Shown piece after piece: positions 32,306 through 41,723 of a DNA stretch of 64,000 nucleotides. The position numbers and the translations under genes were made by a program. Position 1 is the first letter of the stretch. Each line of letters opens with the position of its first letter. Source of the stretch: Arthrobacter sp. ov407 (GTDB lineage Bacteria > Actinomycetota > Actinomycetes > Actinomycetales > Micrococcaceae); assembly GCF_900102895.1 (NCBI RefSeq), contig NZ_FNGD01000002.1, forward strand, positions 248,001-312,000. The letters are read 5' to 3'. The notes below the pieces were generated by a model. It was not told the origin of the DNA. It was given only the letters and a program-made list of their open reading frames with translations, and searched no databases.

Positions 32306-35047
32306 TCAGCCGAGCCGGGCGCTGTCTGCCGGAGTTGAGATGACATCTTTGAGTTCCGATCGGCTGGCGACATGCAGCTTCGAATACACCTGATAGAGGT
32401 GCCCCTCCACGGTGCGGACCGATACGTGCATCTGTTCCGCGATCTTGCGGTTCGCCGTCCCGGCGGCGGCCCGGACGGCCACTTCACATTCCCTCGCCGT
32501 CAAAGTCGAGGTTGTGAGCGAGTGCAGACCGTTCTTGGGGCTGCCGAACCTGTCATCGAGCGACTGCTGCGCCCGCTGGGCGATCCGCAGTGCGATCCGA
32601 TTGCCGGCGTCGTTCGCGCAGCTGACCGCCTTCCGGGCCGCATCCCGGGCGAAGACGGCGTTGCCGGACGCGTCGGCGTCCCTGGACGCCCCCAGCAAGA
32701 GTTCGCTGTCTGCCTCCCGCATGCCCTCGGCCAGCCGCGAGCACAGGGCCGCGAATTGCCCTGTCACCTGGCCGCCGAGGCTGCCAAGCTTGTGGCCCAT
32801 CTGGCGGTCTCCCAACCTGGTGGCGGCGGACTGGAAGAGGAGCGCCGGGGCCACAGCCGAGGATTCCAAATCGTTCTCCGCCTCAGCTGCCAGGGCGCGG
32901 ATGGATGCTGCCCGCTGGCCGAGCTCGGCCTGGGCCGAGAGTTCGAAATAGCGTGTGAGCCGTTCCGCCAGCCAGGCCGCGGGTGGCCGCGGCTGGTCCA
33001 GGTCCCCCAGCAGGAGGCCGGCCGTCTCCTCTTCGCCCTGGAGCGCGGCGGCATAGGCACAGGCGGCCGTGGCCAGGCCGGTCAAAGCATCGGGGTCCTG
33101 GGCCCGGAGCTGCCATCTGCCGGCCTGCAGCCGGGACAGGGCGTCTTCCAGATGCCCGGCGTGCAGGTCAATGACGCCGTGCCCAATCTCGAACATCCCG
33201 CCGAGCCGCGTCTGGGGTTCGACGCCGCCGTAGGTCTCGTCAAGATAGGCGGATGCCTCCCGGAACTTTGCCGAGAGCAGGAGCAGGAGCAGGAACCTGC
33301 CCCTAACCTCACGGACCGCCCGGTCCGTGAGGTGCACGTTGGCTGTGGCCGCCAGGACCTGCTTTCCCAGGGCCAGCGCCAACACGACGTTGCCGGTGAC
33401 GGCCAGGGCCTCGCAGCGCACGCTGGCAGTCACGATGCGCAGTTCGCTGCCCAGGTCCGTGGTGTCCACATGTTCTGTCGCGGCCAGGACATCGGCATAG
33501 CGCCCCTGGAATGCGGCGAGCTCGGCCTCGGCCAGGCGCAAATGCTCGCGGGCCTCTCCCACCGCGTGGCTGTGTTTCTCCGGTTCTGCCGCCAGCCGCT
33601 CCGCGAGCTCGCGCAGCCGGGCCTTGGGATCGGCTCCCGGGGCCGGGCTGCGCTTTTCCAGCTCTGCCCGCAAGAGCTGCAAGGCCGTCCACTCGGACAG
33701 TGGAAGCTCCCTACAGGCGGCGTCATCCAGGGCTTCCAGAACCCGACGCGCGGACTCCGCGTTATTCACCAAAATATGGGCATTGACCGATTCGATGGCC
33801 GTCAGGACGGGGCGTTCGCTTCCTTCCGCCTCCTGGATGAACCGCAGGGCCGCCGCGGGGTCGGAGGCGCTGTTCGCGGTGTGAGCCGCGGCCAGGGCCA
33901 CCTCCGGGCGCACCTGCTCTCCACAGTCCAGCGCCCAGGCGACGCCGGTCGCGCCGCCGGCTTCCAGGGCGTCTGGCTCCTGGAGCACGGCCGTGACCCG
34001 GCGTCGGAGTTCGGCGCTGCGGCCGGGCGGGACCACGCTGGCGACAATTCTGGCCGTCACGGGATTGGCGACGCTGACCATCGGCGGATGGTCATGGGTG
34101 ACCCGGATCATGGCCCGCTCCTGGAGCGCGTCCATGTCCTGTGGGTTGGCGATCAGCATAAGGGTCTGCAGCGGGACCGAGCCTGCAAGCGCCAGCAGTT
34201 CAAAGACGTCGCGCTGGCCGGTGCCAAGCCGGTTCAGGCGTGCCTTCACGACGTCCCGGATCTCGCCGGTCAGGGCAATGGGGCCGTTGCCCAGGTACCA
34301 CACGCCGTCCTGGTGGACCACTGTGCCCAGCTTGATCTGTTCCCGGGCGAGCGAATGCAGGAAGAGGGCGTTGCCCCCGCTCGCGCTCCAAAGCGCCCGG
34401 GCTGCGGTCAGGGAGAAACGGCCGCCGTATTCGTGATGCAGCGTAGCTGCGGTCTCGGCGAAGTCGAACGGTTCGAGGTCAACCCGCCGGAGCAGGTCAT
34501 CCTTCCACAGGCCCATGATGTCGCCGCCGACATGGGGCATGTCCACGCACGCCGCCAGCAAGGTGACATGGGCCCCTGCGCTCAGCTGGGCCACCATCAT
34601 GCTCGAGAGCTCGTCGAGGTCGTGGGCGTTGTCTACGAAGAGGACGATTCGCCGCCCCTCGGATTTGTTGTGGAGCAGCTGGGTCAGTCCGCGCAGCACC
34701 ATCAGGGGGTGCTCAAGGTGGGAGGCGTCGAGGTCGTTGAGGAGCACGCTCAGGGCCCCGTAGGGAAGCTTGGAGGAAATGGAGCTGCCCCTGACCTGGA
34801 CTACCAGGTACTCGTCGCCGAGCTGCTCAAGGGCGCGCTGGGCGATAAAAGACTTGCCATCCCCGTGGTCGCCCACGAGGACTATGCCGCAGCCGGAACC
34901 TGACGTCAGGGTTTCAACGACGTCGGCAACGACCTGCTGGCGGGTGAAGGGTTTGTCCTTGTTCCGTCCATGTCCGTTTCTTGGCGCGGGAAAGATGGCT
35001 TCTGTCTGACCGCTGCCCGCAGGCAAGCCGGCGTCTTGCTGGAACAT
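32306..35047 (-). CDS. large LuxR-type regulator with N-terminal P-loop ATPase (array gene 3)
   Basis: A 913-residue paralogue. Leader rich in Gly/Asn/Arg (1-33), ATPase with Walker A GDHGDGKS (59-66) and Walker B RIVLFVDNAHDLDE (about 140; second acidic residue replaced by Asn), a helical mid-region, and C-terminal HTH LTARECEVAVRAAAGTANRK ... SVRTVEGHLYQVYSKL. The HTH recognition region is almost the same as in array genes 1 and 2. ATG at 35047 follows GAAGG; a TTG 7 codons upstream is the alternative. Preceded by a 297-bp gap holding inverted and repeated AGTAG/TACTC sequences, so it probably starts a second transcript. No sensor domain is visible; the signal may reach the solenoid part. 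Confidence 0.9.
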   Translation of the reverse strand: MFQQDAGLPAGSGQTEAIFPAPRNGHGRNKDKPFTRQQVVADVVETLTSGSGCGIVLVGDHGDGKSFIAQRALEQLGDEYLVVQVRGSSISSKLPYGALSVLLNDLDASHLEHPLMVLRGLTQLLHNKSEGRRIVLFVDNAHDLDELSSMMVAQLSAGAHVTLLAACVDMPHVGGDIMGLWKDDLLRRVDLEPFDFAETAATLHHEYGGRFSLTAARALWSASGGNALFLHSLAREQIKLGTVVHQDGVWYLGNGPIALTGEIRDVVKARLNRLGTGQRDVFELLALAGSVPLQTLMLIANPQDMDALQERAMIRVTHDHPPMVSVANPVTARIVASVVPPGRSAELRRRVTAVLQEPDALEAGGATGVAWALDCGEQVRPEVALAAAHTANSASDPAAALRFIQEAEGSERPVLTAIESVNAHILVNNAESARRVLEALDDAACRELPLSEWTALQLLRAELEKRSPAPGADPKARLRELAERLAAEPEKHSHAVGEAREHLRLAEAELAAFQGRYADVLAATEHVDTTDLGSELRIVTASVRCEALAVTGNVVLALALGKQVLAATANVHLTDRAVREVRGRFLLLLLLSAKFREASAYLDETYGGVEPQTRLGGMFEIGHGVIDLHAGHLEDALSRLQAGRWQLRAQDPDALTGLATAACAYAAALQGEEETAGLLLGDLDQPRPPAAWLAERLTRYFELSAQAELGQRAASIRALAAEAENDLESSAVAPALLFQSAATRLGDRQMGHKLGSLGGQVTGQFAALCSRLAEGMREADSELLLGASRDADASGNAVFARDAARKAVSCANDAGNRIALRIAQRAQQSLDDRFGSPKNGLHSLTTSTLTARECEVAVRAAAGTANRKIAEQMHVSVRTVEGHLYQVYSKLHVASRSELKDVISTPADSARLG

Positions 35048-35344
35048 ATGAGAGACCTTCGCTATCAAAGTGTGAGCGGTGATACCTCAACGGTAGGGAC
35101 CACGCGTATTTTCGGTATGCGTAAGTAGTACTCGATTACGCAGCGAGTATTCGGCCCGCTCTACGTAGCTGTACTCAGTTGGACCCGCACCGCCGCAAGG
35201 CCCAAAGCAAGTAGTCGGAATCCCGTTACACGTGTCCTTGACCGTAGTGTCCCGGAAACCGGCAAATCGGCCTACCGCGGGCCCGGCTGGCCGCCCGGCC
35301 GGCTACTTGTCCGCTGGCGTCCGGCTGTTCCGGCTGCTCCTGCG
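35048..35344 (-). promoter_or_regulatory. promoter/operator region between array genes 2 and 3
   Basis: A 297-bp gap without a gene. Holds an inverted repeat TACTC-n10-GAGTA (35129-35148), AAGTAG at 35123 and 35209 and CTACGTAG at 35161, a concentration of the same short words seen upstream of array gene 1. Likely the control region of array genes 3 and 4. The binding protein is unknown. Confidence 0.4.
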
Positions 35345-38077
35345 CTAGTGTCCGCCGATACCGGGAAGCTGTTCGCGGCCCTTGACGTTGAGCTTGGCGT
35401 AGCTGCGGTAGAGATGGCCTTCAACCGTGCGCACGGACACCTGGAGTTCGGCGGCAATCTGCCGGTCGGTGAGGCCGCGTACAGCGAGCGCCACAATGTC
35501 GCGCTCGCGCCGGGTCAGTATGCCGAGCGAGTCATCGCTCTTGGCCGCTTCCTCACCGGGGAGGTCGTCGGCCCGGTCCAGGCACCGCTTCCGCTGGGAG
35601 TTCGCCATGCGCTCTCTCAGGGTGTCGCCGGCGGCCCGGTAGGCGTGCGCCGCGGCGTCGTAGGCAAGGGCGGCAAAGGCCCACAGTTCCGCAGCTTCAC
35701 AGGTTTTCGCGGCCTCAAGGTGGTCTGCCGGGTTGTCCGTGCTGATGGCTGCGGCGTAGGCGCAGATTGCGGCGGGCCGTGGGCCCTCAAGCCCGGCCCG
35801 GAGTTCGAGCAGCCTCGGCGCCGAGTCAGTGTCCCCCAGGGCCAGGCAAAAGGCCAGCGCGTCGAGTTCGAGGCCGGGGGTGTCCAGCTCCGGGTCCGGG
35901 TGTCCGAGCCGCTTCAGTTCCGCGATGGCGCCCGGGTAGTTCCCGAGCCGCGCTTTCCCATAGACCACGGCCATCGCGGCCAGCGAGCGCATGTACCGCG
36001 GCAAAGCCGCGGGGGCGGCCTCGAAGTCGGCGAGGAGAAGCTCCGCCTTCGCCTGGGCACCGACTTCGGCGGCCGCCGCGAAGGCCATGGCCGCCGTGAG
36101 GGCGAACAGCTGCTGGGGGTCGGTCAACCGCAGGGCTTCGAGCGCGGCACTCAGGGTGTTCAGGGCTTGGGTCGCCTTGCCTTGATAGAGCAGGATGACG
36201 CCGTGGGCCGCATGGACTCCCCCGCCGAAGGAAATCAGGCTGGGCCCGGATCCGGCGACAAAGCTGGTCAGGAGCGTTTCCGCCCCCTGCCAGTCCCCGG
36301 AGTGGATTGCGGCGGCGGCGGAACGGACCACCAGGAAGTCAGTGAGGAAGTACAGCTCATCGTGATCGGCTCCGGCGGCCTCGATTGCCCGGGACATCAC
36401 GGCGACGGCGCTCAGTCCCTTGCCGCCGGCGAGGAGCCGCTCCGCGTCGAGGCAGAGCCGGAACACCTTTTCGAGAGTGTTCGCCGCCGGCCGGGGAGCG
36501 GCGCCCGCCACCTCCGCAGCCGGGGCGTCCGCCGTGGCGGGGGCCGCCGCGTACTCGCCTGCCAGCGCCAGGACCATGGCTTCCATGGTGTCCAGCCGCG
36601 CCGTTGTGGCACGCTGAATGGCTTCGGCGTCGTCCGGCCGGGCCGCGGCGAGGCGTTCGGCGGCACGTTGGAGCACCTGCGCCCGTTTCATGATCTCTGC
36701 CGGCGTGTGGCCCAACGCTGACATGACGGCGGCCCACAGGAGCGATCCGGCCAAGAGGCCGGGGACGCTGTTGCCCTCGCCGAAATCGGCGTCGAGGATG
36801 TCCCGCGCCGCTAGGTAGTCGGAGGCGTTGTAGCGGGTCCGTGCTATCACGGCACGGGCCGCCATCTGCAGTTCCGGATCCTTGACAAGGGCCGCAGCTT
36901 TCCGGGCGAGCTCATCCTCGAAGAGCCGGCTGGCCAGCACGGCCGCGCGAAGGAGCTGCCGGTCCTCGACTTCCGCACCGCATTCGATCGACCAGCTGAC
37001 GTGGCGCAGCAGACCTTCGGCCGACGTCGGCTCGCTGTCCATCTTGCGCAGCAGGCTCTGCCGAAGTTGCAGGCTCCTCGCCGGCGAGATCAGGTTCCGC
37101 AAGGTGTCGCCGTACACGGTATGCCACAGCCGCAGTTCTCCGGTTGCGCGGTCCGTCACGCGGATCAGTTCACTGTCGATCAGCGATCCCACGGCCTCTT
37201 CGCCGGCCACAGACTCGATCAGGTCCCTGGACACGGGTTCAGCCAGCGCCACCAGATTCAGGGCCTGCCGTTCTTCCGGCGAGCGCAGCATCAGCTGACG
37301 GCGCACGACGTCGGTCAGCCGTTCGCCGTGGCTGTTGAGGTGCCGGGTAAACAGCCAGACACCGTTGCGCCGGAGCAGCGTCCCGTCGTTCTTGGCGTCG
37401 TCGAGCAGCCCGTTGAGGAGCATCGGGTTGCCGCCGGAGGCCTCCCAGAGGATCTCGGCGACGTTCGGCAGCACTTGGGAGCCGAGCTCGCCCTCCAGCA
37501 TCTCTGTGGTTTGCGGGAGGGTGAGTGGGCGCAGGTCGTGCCGTTCGGCGATGCCTTCAAACCACAGCTGCAGGAGCGGTTCCGGCAGTCCGGGCCGGGC
37601 GGCCGCACCCACGAGCAGTTTCGCCCAGCCGGCCGCAGCCAGTTCCGCCAGGATACCGGCCGTCGCCTCGTCGAGGTCGTGGGCGTCGTCGACGACGAGC
37701 AGCAGAGGCTTCTGGGTGGCACGCTTCTGCTCCTCCAGGTGCGCCCACAGCGTTCTCAACACGGCCAGCTGCGACGTTGCTTCCTGGACCGGCAGTCCGA
37801 CGATAAAGGGGCCGAGGACACCGTACGGCACCTTGGTCAGCGACGCGCTGCCATGGATCGGCACCGGCGTCACCTCGGCGCCCAGCTCCGCCACAACGGC
37901 TTCGATGAGTCTGGATTTGCCCATCCCGCTGTCGCCGAGGACGAATACGGCCACATGGCTGCCGCCTTGAAGGGCCTCGACTGCCGACAACAAATCTTCC
38001 GACCTCCCGGTCAAGGCGCGGGTCGGCGCCGTGCCGGGGTTTCCGGCCGGACCCTTAGATGAGTCCAAGGAGATCAC
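35345..38077 (-). CDS. large LuxR-type regulator with N-terminal P-loop ATPase (array gene 2)
   Basis: A 910-residue paralogue if it starts at the GTG at 38077. Walker A GDSGMGKS (48-55), canonical Walker B LLLVVDDAHDLDE (about 125-137), helical solenoid middle, C-terminal HTH LTRRERDIVALAVRGLTDRQ ... SVRTVEGHLYRSYAKL. The frame stays open upstream inside array gene 1, but that part is antisense-like junk and not homologous. The GTG overlaps the end of gene 1 by 23 nt, which suggests translational coupling; TTG at 38068 is an alternative. The conserved domain begins at LTGRSEDLL (about 22), so either start keeps it intact. Confidence 0.88.
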   Translation of the reverse strand: MISLDSSKGPAGNPGTAPTRALTGRSEDLLSAVEALQGGSHVAVFVLGDSGMGKSRLIEAVVAELGAEVTPVPIHGSASLTKVPYGVLGPFIVGLPVQEATSQLAVLRTLWAHLEEQKRATQKPLLLVVDDAHDLDEATAGILAELAAAGWAKLLVGAAARPGLPEPLLQLWFEGIAERHDLRPLTLPQTTEMLEGELGSQVLPNVAEILWEASGGNPMLLNGLLDDAKNDGTLLRRNGVWLFTRHLNSHGERLTDVVRRQLMLRSPEERQALNLVALAEPVSRDLIESVAGEEAVGSLIDSELIRVTDRATGELRLWHTVYGDTLRNLISPARSLQLRQSLLRKMDSEPTSAEGLLRHVSWSIECGAEVEDRQLLRAAVLASRLFEDELARKAAALVKDPELQMAARAVIARTRYNASDYLAARDILDADFGEGNSVPGLLAGSLLWAAVMSALGHTPAEIMKRAQVLQRAAERLAAARPDDAEAIQRATTARLDTMEAMVLALAGEYAAAPATADAPAAEVAGAAPRPAANTLEKVFRLCLDAERLLAGGKGLSAVAVMSRAIEAAGADHDELYFLTDFLVVRSAAAAIHSGDWQGAETLLTSFVAGSGPSLISFGGGVHAAHGVILLYQGKATQALNTLSAALEALRLTDPQQLFALTAAMAFAAAAEVGAQAKAELLLADFEAAPAALPRYMRSLAAMAVVYGKARLGNYPGAIAELKRLGHPDPELDTPGLELDALAFCLALGDTDSAPRLLELRAGLEGPRPAAICAYAAAISTDNPADHLEAAKTCEAAELWAFAALAYDAAAHAYRAAGDTLRERMANSQRKRCLDRADDLPGEEAAKSDDSLGILTRRERDIVALAVRGLTDRQIAAELQVSVRTVEGHLYRSYAKLNVKGREQLPGIGGH

Positions 38078-40799
38078 TTCGCGAAGAAACGCCGAGCTTC
38101 GTGAACACCTGGTACAGGTGGCCCTCCACAGTTCTGACGGAAATGCCCACTTCCAGGGCGATGTCCTTGTTGGAGACCCCGTTCCCGGCAAGGGTGGCGA
38201 TCTGCCGCTCGCGCTCCGTAAGCAGCGGGCCCTTATTGCGGGGGATGATGGGCAGCGCCGGAACGGATTCCGAGAGGCTCTCGAGCATGCTGTACGCGGC
38301 GTTGGCGCTGGCGGTCAGCCCGGCGCCCTTCGCGAAATCGAACGCGAGTGCCGCGCACCTGGCCTGGACAGCGTCCAGTTCGAGGGCCGCGGCCTGCTCG
38401 GCGGCTTCGAGCATGATCGCTGCGTCCTTCTTCCGGCTGCCGACGGCGACCGTTCGGGACAGCTCGGCAAGCGGCCCCTGCCGCAGCCCGGCGATTTCCT
38501 CCATGAAAAGAAAGTCCTTGACGGTTCCGTTGACAGTGGCTCCGAGCATGCAGATGCCGGCCAGGGTGTGGCGGCCCTTCCGAAAATGTGCCTCCGCCGA
38601 CCGTACCAGCCGGTTCTTCGCCTCGGGGTCACCGAGCCACCGCGAGGCCATGTCCAGGCAGAACTCCGTGGAAGTGCCGACAGTGAAGCGGGCCGGGCCG
38701 TCAGCCGAACGGGCCCGGTCCAGGTAGATCGTGGCCTGGACCGAGTTGCCGGTCTGGGCGTAGGCAAACGCGGTGGCGGCATAGGCCTGGCGCAGGGACT
38801 GCAGGCTCGCCCGGACCTCCAGCTGGGCGATCGCGGCCAGCAGCGGGTCCAGTGCCATGTAGCCGCGGCCGGCATAAACGTAGGCGAGCCCGACCGCGAG
38901 GTCGGTGGCGGCGCTGCCGGAATGCAGCCCGTGCCCTGCCCGGCCGCTGGCGTCCTTGAGCATGTCGATGGCCTGGCGCCACAGGCCGGAGACGAGCAGC
39001 ACGTTGAAGGAGCGCCAGGCGAAGTTTTCGCGGATGCGCGGCACGTTGGACCACTCGCCCAACTGTCCGCCGATTTCCCGCATGAGTTTGCGGGCATCGA
39101 GTTCGTGACCCGTGAGGGACCAGGCCTCCATCAGGATGATGGCCGACCTGAGCCGGTGCACGGGGTCTGCGCCCGGGACGTCTGTGGTGGCCGCGGTGGT
39201 GAGCCGCTCCATCATGGGCTCGAAATCACCGATAAAGGAGAAGTAGTTGAACTCGCAGAGATCCAGGCACAGCGCCGCCCGGGCAAGTGCCGCAGGGGCG
39301 GCGGCCGGCCCGTCCAGGCTCAGGTCTTGGAGCCGGGCCCTGGCCTGCCGGAGCAGCTCGGGAACCTGGCCGGAGCGGTCCTCAAGCCAGGTCATGCAGT
39401 CAGCTTTCGCCGCAACGAATTCGGCAAAGTTTTCTGCCGCGAGATCGTTGACATGCTGTTCGGAGACATCGTCCAGCGCGGACATGGCCTGCAGCGGCAG
39501 GCCGAGCTGAAGGTAGGCCGCCGCTTTTTGGAGCTGTCCCTCGGCCCACTCAGGGTCTGAGGGAGACAGGCTGCCGGCGCATTTGAGGGCAAACTTCGGG
39601 TCGAAGAGCCTGACGGCGGCGCTGGCAGCGGCCACAGCGTGGGCGGGTGCGAGCTGGGCGTTGCAGTCATGGGTCCACGCCGCGTAGGCCAGCAGGTCCT
39701 CGACTGTCAGCTCATCCAGCTCATGTTTCTGGTGCCCGGGGACCTTGTCCCGGAGCTCCAGCCGGCGCTCCACGCTAAGCCAGTTGCGGACGATGTCGCC
39801 GAGGTAGCGGTCGCCCAGCGTGACGAGGTGCCGGTCCGTGCGGTCAACGACGATCTGGCCCGCTTCTTCCATGTCCGCGATAACACCGGGGCTGTACATC
39901 CTGGCAAGCCGGGACAGGGGCAGCGTCCGGGCGCATGAGAGGACGTCGATGACCTCCCGGGCCTCGGGCGTTTCCCTGGCATACCTGGCCCGGACAATAT
40001 CCTCCAGCGCCGTCCGGCCATCCAGCACCACCTCATCGACGAGTGTCCACACCGATCCAGACAGGACAAGGTTCCCGCGTTCGATTTGTTCGGAGACGAC
40101 GGCCTGCAGGAGCGTGGGGCTGCCGCCGACCAACTGGTGCAGCTGGCTTGCCAGGGCGGTCGAGACCCGATGGCCCAAGGCTGACTGCAGGACCTCTAGT
40201 GTTTCGAGTTCGGTGAGGTTGGCGAGCCGGACCTCGGCAAGCTGGCCCGAGGTGATGAGCCAATAGAAGTCCGGCGGAAGGTCGGTCGTGCGCTGGGCCG
40301 TTGCGATCAGCCGGGCGGTCCGGGTCTGCAGGAGGTTCAGCAGGACCCCGGTACTGAGTTCGTCGAGGGACCCGGCGTTGTCGAGCAGGATCACGCACTG
40401 GCGGCCGGCGGCGTCGTCGCGGATCAGCGAGGTAATGCCGTGCAGGATGGCGGTCGGGGAGCCCAGGGAGCTCTGCGGGAGCCGCGCGAGGGTGAAGGCG
40501 AGGCAACCGTACGGGGTTGCCGAACCCGGCCCCGAGCTGCGGAGCTGGATGGTGTACACCTCGGGGCCGAATTCCGCGAGGGCTGTCCGGCCGACAAGCG
40601 TCTTGCCCACTCCGCGGTCGCCCGTGATGACAACGCCCATCCGGTCCTGCGCCAGCAGTTCCTTGCGGACACGCTCGGCATCACCGTGCCGCGCCAAACC
40701 GGACCAGCCGTGCCTCGCGACCGGACCGGCAGCATGTTCTTCTTCGGCGGGTGCCAATGTAGTGGAAACATTCCCCCAGCCCAGCGAATCCCTCGACAT
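38055..40799 (-). CDS. large LuxR-type regulator with N-terminal P-loop ATPase (array gene 1)
   Basis: A 914-residue regulator, first of the array. Leader to about residue 40, Walker A GDRGVGKT (60-67), Walker-B-like VILLDNAGSLDE (about 145), in which the usual Asp-Asp is Asp-Asn and the following His is Gly, so hydrolysis may be weak. Long helical middle; HTH LTERERQIATLAGNGVSNKD ... SVRTVEGHLYQVFTKL at the C terminus. ATG at 40799 follows GAAGGAAA. A GATACGCTACTT motif 50-60 nt upstream resembles sequences before array gene 3. Overlaps array gene 2 by 23 nt. Divergent from nothing; pth follows upstream on the same strand after a 239-bp gap without genes. Confidence 0.9.
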   Translation of the reverse strand: MSRDSLGWGNVSTTLAPAEEEHAAGPVARHGWSGLARHGDAERVRKELLAQDRMGVVITGDRGVGKTLVGRTALAEFGPEVYTIQLRSSGPGSATPYGCLAFTLARLPQSSLGSPTAILHGITSLIRDDAAGRQCVILLDNAGSLDELSTGVLLNLLQTRTARLIATAQRTTDLPPDFYWLITSGQLAEVRLANLTELETLEVLQSALGHRVSTALASQLHQLVGGSPTLLQAVVSEQIERGNLVLSGSVWTLVDEVVLDGRTALEDIVRARYARETPEAREVIDVLSCARTLPLSRLARMYSPGVIADMEEAGQIVVDRTDRHLVTLGDRYLGDIVRNWLSVERRLELRDKVPGHQKHELDELTVEDLLAYAAWTHDCNAQLAPAHAVAAASAAVRLFDPKFALKCAGSLSPSDPEWAEGQLQKAAAYLQLGLPLQAMSALDDVSEQHVNDLAAENFAEFVAAKADCMTWLEDRSGQVPELLRQARARLQDLSLDGPAAAPAALARAALCLDLCEFNYFSFIGDFEPMMERLTTAATTDVPGADPVHRLRSAIILMEAWSLTGHELDARKLMREIGGQLGEWSNVPRIRENFAWRSFNVLLVSGLWRQAIDMLKDASGRAGHGLHSGSAATDLAVGLAYVYAGRGYMALDPLLAAIAQLEVRASLQSLRQAYAATAFAYAQTGNSVQATIYLDRARSADGPARFTVGTSTEFCLDMASRWLGDPEAKNRLVRSAEAHFRKGRHTLAGICMLGATVNGTVKDFLFMEEIAGLRQGPLAELSRTVAVGSRKKDAAIMLEAAEQAAALELDAVQARCAALAFDFAKGAGLTASANAAYSMLESLSESVPALPIIPRNKGPLLTERERQIATLAGNGVSNKDIALEVGISVRTVEGHLYQVFTKLGVSSRSDLLGLI

Positions 40800-41038
40800 G
40801 TAGTTTCCTTCGTACCGCTTTGCAGACAGCAACCCCGGACTGCCCACTTAGAAGTAGCGTATCCCTATCCCCCGACAGGAGAGTAGACAGATCATAGCCG
40901 GAATGCCGAAAGCTTGAAAAGGAAACACGTAATGCGGATGCAACTCAACCGCCCGGTGCCTGCCGCGGAGCCGGGACCACGGCGTTTAAGGGCGCTTTGG
41001 CCGCGTTGACGTAAGGCGGCGTTTTACTGGCCCTTGGC

Positions 41039-41626
41039 TTACTGGGCCTTGGCCGGGTGGAACTTTTGTTGGGCGGCGGACAGACCGTCCCTGACCAGGA
41101 CTTCGACGGCGTCGGCCGCTGAATCGATGAGGAAGGGCAGTTCCTTCTTCTCCGGCGCGGAAAAATCGCGCAGGACGAAGTCCGCAGTCTCCATCCGGCC
41201 GGGCGGACGCCCGACGCCCACCCGCACGCGCAGGTAGTCCTTGGTGGCCAGGGCCTTGGAGATGTCCCTCAGTCCGTTGTGGCCGCCTTCGCCGCCGCCG
41301 ATCTTGAGCCGCACGGTGTCGAAGGGGATGTCGATCTCGTCATGGACGGCAATGACATGGGCGGGGTCGATGCCGTAGAACTGGGCCAGGGCCGAGACGG
41401 GGCCACCGGAGACGTTCATGTAAGACAGCGGCTTGGCCAGCACGATCCGGGGCCCGCCGATGCCCAGACGCCCTTCCAGGACCTGGGCGCGCGACTTGTG
41501 CGACTTGAAGCCGCCGCCGACGCGCGAGGCGAGTTCGTCCAGGACCATCTGGCCGACGTTGTGCCGGTTGTGGCTGTACTCGGATCCGGGGTTGCCAAGG
41601 CCTACGATCAGCCAGGTGTCGGTCAT
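41039..41626 (-). CDS. pth: peptidyl-tRNA hydrolase
   Basis: A 195-residue Pth, cleaving peptidyl-tRNA that drops off ribosomes. Visible: LIVGLGNPGSEYSHNRHNVGQMVLDELA with the catalytic His, the Asn-containing segment AKPLSYMNVSGGPV (about 65-78), and VHDEIDIPFDTVRLKIGGGEGGHNGLRDI (about 93-121) with the Asp and Gly/His loop. Length normal. Follows the L25 gene by about 97 bp with a stem-loop between, a gene order shared across actinobacteria. Confidence 0.97.
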   Translation of the reverse strand: MTDTWLIVGLGNPGSEYSHNRHNVGQMVLDELASRVGGGFKSHKSRAQVLEGRLGIGGPRIVLAKPLSYMNVSGGPVSALAQFYGIDPAHVIAVHDEIDIPFDTVRLKIGGGEGGHNGLRDISKALATKDYLRVRVGVGRPPGRMETADFVLRDFSAPEKKELPFLIDSAADAVEVLVRDGLSAAQQKFHPAKAQ

Positions 41627-41680
41627 GGATCAGTCCTTCGGTGGGACGCGGCAGGGTGGGACGACATCAGAGACGACGGC

Positions 41681-41705
41681 GGCCGGGCCCCTGAGGGACC
41701 CGGCC
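41681..41705 (-). terminator. stem-loop between L25 and pth
   Basis: GGCCGGG ... CCCGGCC with inner GGG/CCC pairing and a small loop, just past the L25 stop. No U-run; it may attenuate or protect the rplY transcript before pth. Confidence 0.45.
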
Positions 41706-41723
41706 ACCGGCAAATCGCAAGAA

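Noticed and set aside
32372..34903. 843-residue plus-strand frame opposite array gene 3
   Set aside because: Mirror-frame artefact of high GC; Gln/Gly/Arg/Pro-rich without any domain, while the minus strand has a full regulator.
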